This document shows, one piece after another, positions 61,716 to 64,000 of a stretch of 64,000 nucleotides of DNA; the stretch's first letter is position 1, and each line of letters begins with the position of its first letter. Origin of the DNA: Rhodoferax aquaticus (GTDB lineage: Bacteria > Pseudomonadota > Gammaproteobacteria > Burkholderiales > Burkholderiaceae_C); contig NZ_CP036282.1 in assembly GCF_006974105.1 (NCBI RefSeq), forward strand, positions 2,666,001-2,730,000, read 5' to 3'. A program made the position numbers and the translations under genes. The notes beneath the pieces were generated by a model that worked only from the letters and a program-made list of their open reading frames with translations, was not told the DNA's origin and did not search any database.

Positions 61716-64000
61716 ATGCGCAGCGCGATTGCCTCACTCCTCATTACCTACTCTTGGCAGGAATTGCGACAGCACCCCTGGCGCAATGCCGCAGCGGTGG
61801 TGTCGGTCATGCTGGGCGTGGCCTTGGCCTTTGCGGTGCATGTGATTAACGCGTCGGCTTTGGACGAGTTTGCGCAAGCAGCGCAGTCGGTCAGCGGCAA
61901 GCCGGATTTAGAGGTGCGTGCGAGCGGCGGGCTCAGCGGTTTGTTCGACGAGGGCCTGTACCCGCGTTTGGCCAGACACCCGGATGTAGCCCACGTAAGC
62001 CCTGTGCTAGAGCTGAGCACCTACGCGCTGCGCCCGGGCGCAACACCCCCCCGCGTATTGCTCAAAGTCGTTGGCGTAGACGCATTGCAGGTGACGGCTA
62101 TGGCACCTGACTTGATGCCGCAGCCCGCAGCAGACGCTGACCGCTTGGCCATTTTTGCGCCGGACTCGGTGTTTTTGAACGCGACTGCGCGCACGCAGCT
62201 GCCGCAAGACCACATCGACTTGCAGCTAGGCCTGCAACTCAAACCCGTGCGTGTGGCTGGCCATGTGCAAGCCAGTGGCGCGGCGCTGGCGGTGATGGAC
62301 ATTGGCGCTGTCCAAGACCTGTTTGACCGCCAAGGCCAGCTCAGCCGCATAGACCTGCGCTTGCGCCCAGGGGTGGACAAGGCGGCGTTTATCCAGGCGG
62401 TGCAGGCCCAAAGTGACTGGCCTGCGGGTGTTCGCGTGAGCGAGCCGGGTGAGGCGGTGTCGCGCCTGGGCACCTTGTCACGTGCCTACCGCATCAACTT
62501 GACTGTATTGGCCTTGGTGGCTTTGTTTACCGGGGGTTTTTTGGTGTTTTCGGTACTGGCGCTGAGCGTGACACGCCGGGCGCAGCAGTTTGCCTTGCTG
62601 CGTGTGCTGGGGCTTACCGGCGCGCAGGCCATGCGCTTGGTGCTGTTGGAAGCCTGTGTGCTTGGGCTGATAGGCAGCGTGCTGGGGATTGCTTTGGGCA
62701 CTGGTTTGGCCATGGCTGCGCTGCACTTTTTGGGCGCGGACTTGGGCGGCGGCTACTTCACGGGCGGTGCGCCGCGCTTGCAATGGAGCGCCTACGCTGC
62801 CTTGGGCTTTGGCGTCTTGGGCCTAGGCGCTGCGGTGCTGGGTGCTTGGTGGCCGGCACGTTTGGCGCAAGGTTTGCCGCCTGCGCAAACCCTCAAGGGC
62901 TTGGGCGCAGGCTTGGGCTTGGGCTTGGGAGGATCGGGAGGCAAGCGCCCATGGCATGGCTTTGTGCTCCTACTGATTGCAGGCGCGCTGGCATGGGTGC
63001 CGCCCATGGGCGGCATTGCCTTGGCGGCGTATGCCAGCGTGGCCTTGCTGCTGCTAGGTGGCATCAGCACCTTGCCCTTGCTGGTGGGCGTGGTGCTGGA
63101 CCGCTTGGCGCCCTGGGTGCAAGGGCAGGCCTTGCCACTCTTGGCCGTGGAGCGCGCCCGCCGTGTGCGCGAAAGTGCTGCCGTAGCAGTCAGTGGCGTG
63201 GTGGCCGCACTGAGCCTGGCCGTGGCTTTGACCGTGATGGTGGCCAGCTTTCGGCATTCTGTGACGCAGTGGTTAGATACTGTGCTGCCCGCAGACCTGT
63301 ATGTGCGCACGGCCAACAGTGGCAGCGCCAACGACACCAGCTATTTCGACCCAGCCTTTGTGCGCGCTGCGCGCCTATTGCCGGAGGTAGAAAAACTCAG
63401 CACCCAGCGCAGCGTGCCGCTGCTGCTCAACCCCGCCCTGCCTGCCGTGACCTTGATCGCCCGCCCCTTGCACGGTCAAGATGGGGGTGTGCCATTGCCA
63501 CTCACAGGCGCGCCATTGCCGGTGCCGCCAGGTGCCATTGGCATTTATGTGAGCGAGGCCATGGTGGACCTGCATGGCGCAGGCCTGGGGCAGAATTTCC
63601 CGGCGCTTAACGAGGCATTTAGACCTCTAGCGCCCATGAATACAGCGCAGGCAGCTACGTTTTATGTAGCAGGTGTGTGGCGAGACTATGCTCGCCAGTT
63701 TGGCACCATTGCCATGGACGCCGCCGACTTTGAGCGCTTGAGCGGCGACACCCGCGTCAATGACTTGTCGCTATGGCTTAAGCCAGCGCGTCCGGGCAGC
63801 GTTGAGCACGATACAGCCAAGCAACAACTGGTGCGCGTGGAGCAAGCCTTGCGCGACTTGGCCCGCGAGCAAGCCCGCGCATCCGCACCAAGTGCCAGCA
63901 ACACAGCCATGGCGCAGGCCGATGCGCTTTTGGAGTTTGGGTCCACCCAAAGCATTCGGGCCACTACCCTCACCATCTTCGACCGCAGCTTTGCGGTGAC
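61716..64000 (+). CDS. FtsX-like ABC transporter permease, 3' end outside the window
   Basis: At least 761 residues (MRSAIASLLITYSWQELRQHPWRNAAAVVSVMLGVALAFAV...). The first FtsX block lies around residues 265-350 (FTGGFLVFSVLALSVTRRAQQFALLRVLGLTGAQAMRLVLLEA). A periplasmic MacB-like domain lies between helix 1 and this block, and a second half repeats the pattern (LAVERARRVRESAAVAVSGVVAALSLAVALTVMVAS). This double arrangement is typical of YbbP/LolE-type permeases. GGAGG lies three bases before the ATG. The gene continues beyond base 64000. Confidence 0.88.
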   Translation, partial: MRSAIASLLITYSWQELRQHPWRNAAAVVSVMLGVALAFAVHVINASALDEFAQAAQSVSGKPDLEVRASGGLSGLFDEGLYPRLARHPDVAHVSPVLELSTYALRPGATPPRVLLKVVGVDALQVTAMAPDLMPQPAADADRLAIFAPDSVFLNATARTQLPQDHIDLQLGLQLKPVRVAGHVQASGAALAVMDIGAVQDLFDRQGQLSRIDLRLRPGVDKAAFIQAVQAQSDWPAGVRVSEPGEAVSRLGTLSRAYRINLTVLALVALFTGGFLVFSVLALSVTRRAQQFALLRVLGLTGAQAMRLVLLEACVLGLIGSVLGIALGTGLAMAALHFLGADLGGGYFTGGAPRLQWSAYAALGFGVLGLGAAVLGAWWPARLAQGLPPAQTLKGLGAGLGLGLGGSGGKRPWHGFVLLLIAGALAWVPPMGGIALAAYASVALLLLGGISTLPLLVGVVLDRLAPWVQGQALPLLAVERARRVRESAAVAVSGVVAALSLAVALTVMVASFRHSVTQWLDTVLPADLYVRTANSGSANDTSYFDPAFVRAARLLPEVEKLSTQRSVPLLLNPALPAVTLIARPLHGQDGGVPLPLTGAPLPVPPGAIGIYVSEAMVDLHGAGLGQNFPALNEAFRPLAPMNTAQAATFYVAGVWRDYARQFGTIAMDAADFERLSGDTRVNDLSLWLKPARPGSVEHDTAKQQLVRVEQALRDLAREQARASAPSASNTAMAQADALLEFGSTQSIRATTLTIFDRSFAV

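Overview
The window reads as chromosome of a betaproteobacterium, most likely a member of the Comamonadaceae (Rhodoferax/Curvibacter/Polaromonas-like). Clues are the moderately high GC content, the PhaR regulator of polyhydroxyalkanoate storage, the ffs / dnaX-ybaB-recR and addB-addA layouts, the trxA-rho-rpmE2 string, and short dispersed repeats typical of that family. The assignment rests on gene content and protein character only; no database was searched. Genes are dense, mostly housekeeping, and lie on both strands.

Region by region. 1-5.3 kb: the start of an efflux adaptor gene (partial), rnhA and a methyltransferase on the minus strand, then gloB and mltD on the plus strand and a MAPEG protein. 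5.3-9.9 kb: recR, ybaB and dnaX in one minus-strand operon, a TPR-glycosyltransferase, and the 4.5S RNA gene. 10-12.9 kb: three adjacent but unrelated membrane di-iron lipid oxygenases/desaturases. 12.9-20.2 kb: a flavoprotein and the addBA recombination nuclease. 20.3-22.5 kb: trxA, rho, rpmE2. 22.5-30.1 kb: a GT-C-like membrane protein, rnr, tRNA-Leu, an AI-2E-family transporter, rimO, phaR, tRNA-Val. 30.2-33.8 kb: two short-chain dehydrogenases and ETF-ubiquinone oxidoreductase with two long perfect palindromic operators, which looks like a fatty-acid or branched-chain acyl-CoA oxidation module. 33.8-40.2 kb: a tandem glycine riboswitch followed by gcvT, gcvH, gcvP and sdaA, converting glycine and serine to one-carbon units and pyruvate.

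41.9-44.2 kb is the main accessory region: a four-cassette integron array on the minus strand with four recognisable attC sites, an attI-like site, a likely cassette promoter and an attI-embedded 20-codon ORF, but no integrase gene next to it. It is followed by a TipAS-domain protein, a ParE/RHH toxin-antitoxin pair, polB (DNA polymerase II), rlpA and a dead fragment of a second parE gene.

49-56.2 kb holds two import systems: modABC with the divergent regulator modE, and thiBPQ under a TPP riboswitch, with a strong intrinsic terminator lying over the apparent start of thiP. 56.2-64 kb: a DUF1501/DUF1800 pair, a three-gene operon (saccharopine-dehydrogenase-like, DoxX-like, DUF2269), and the first 761 codons of an FtsX-type ABC permease that runs off the window.

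Best candidates for something new are the integrase-less cassette array with its attI-embedded ORF, the trio of lipid oxygenases, the homopolymeric slippage site in dnaX, and the terminator inside thiP. No CRISPR array, prophage or complete insertion sequence was seen.
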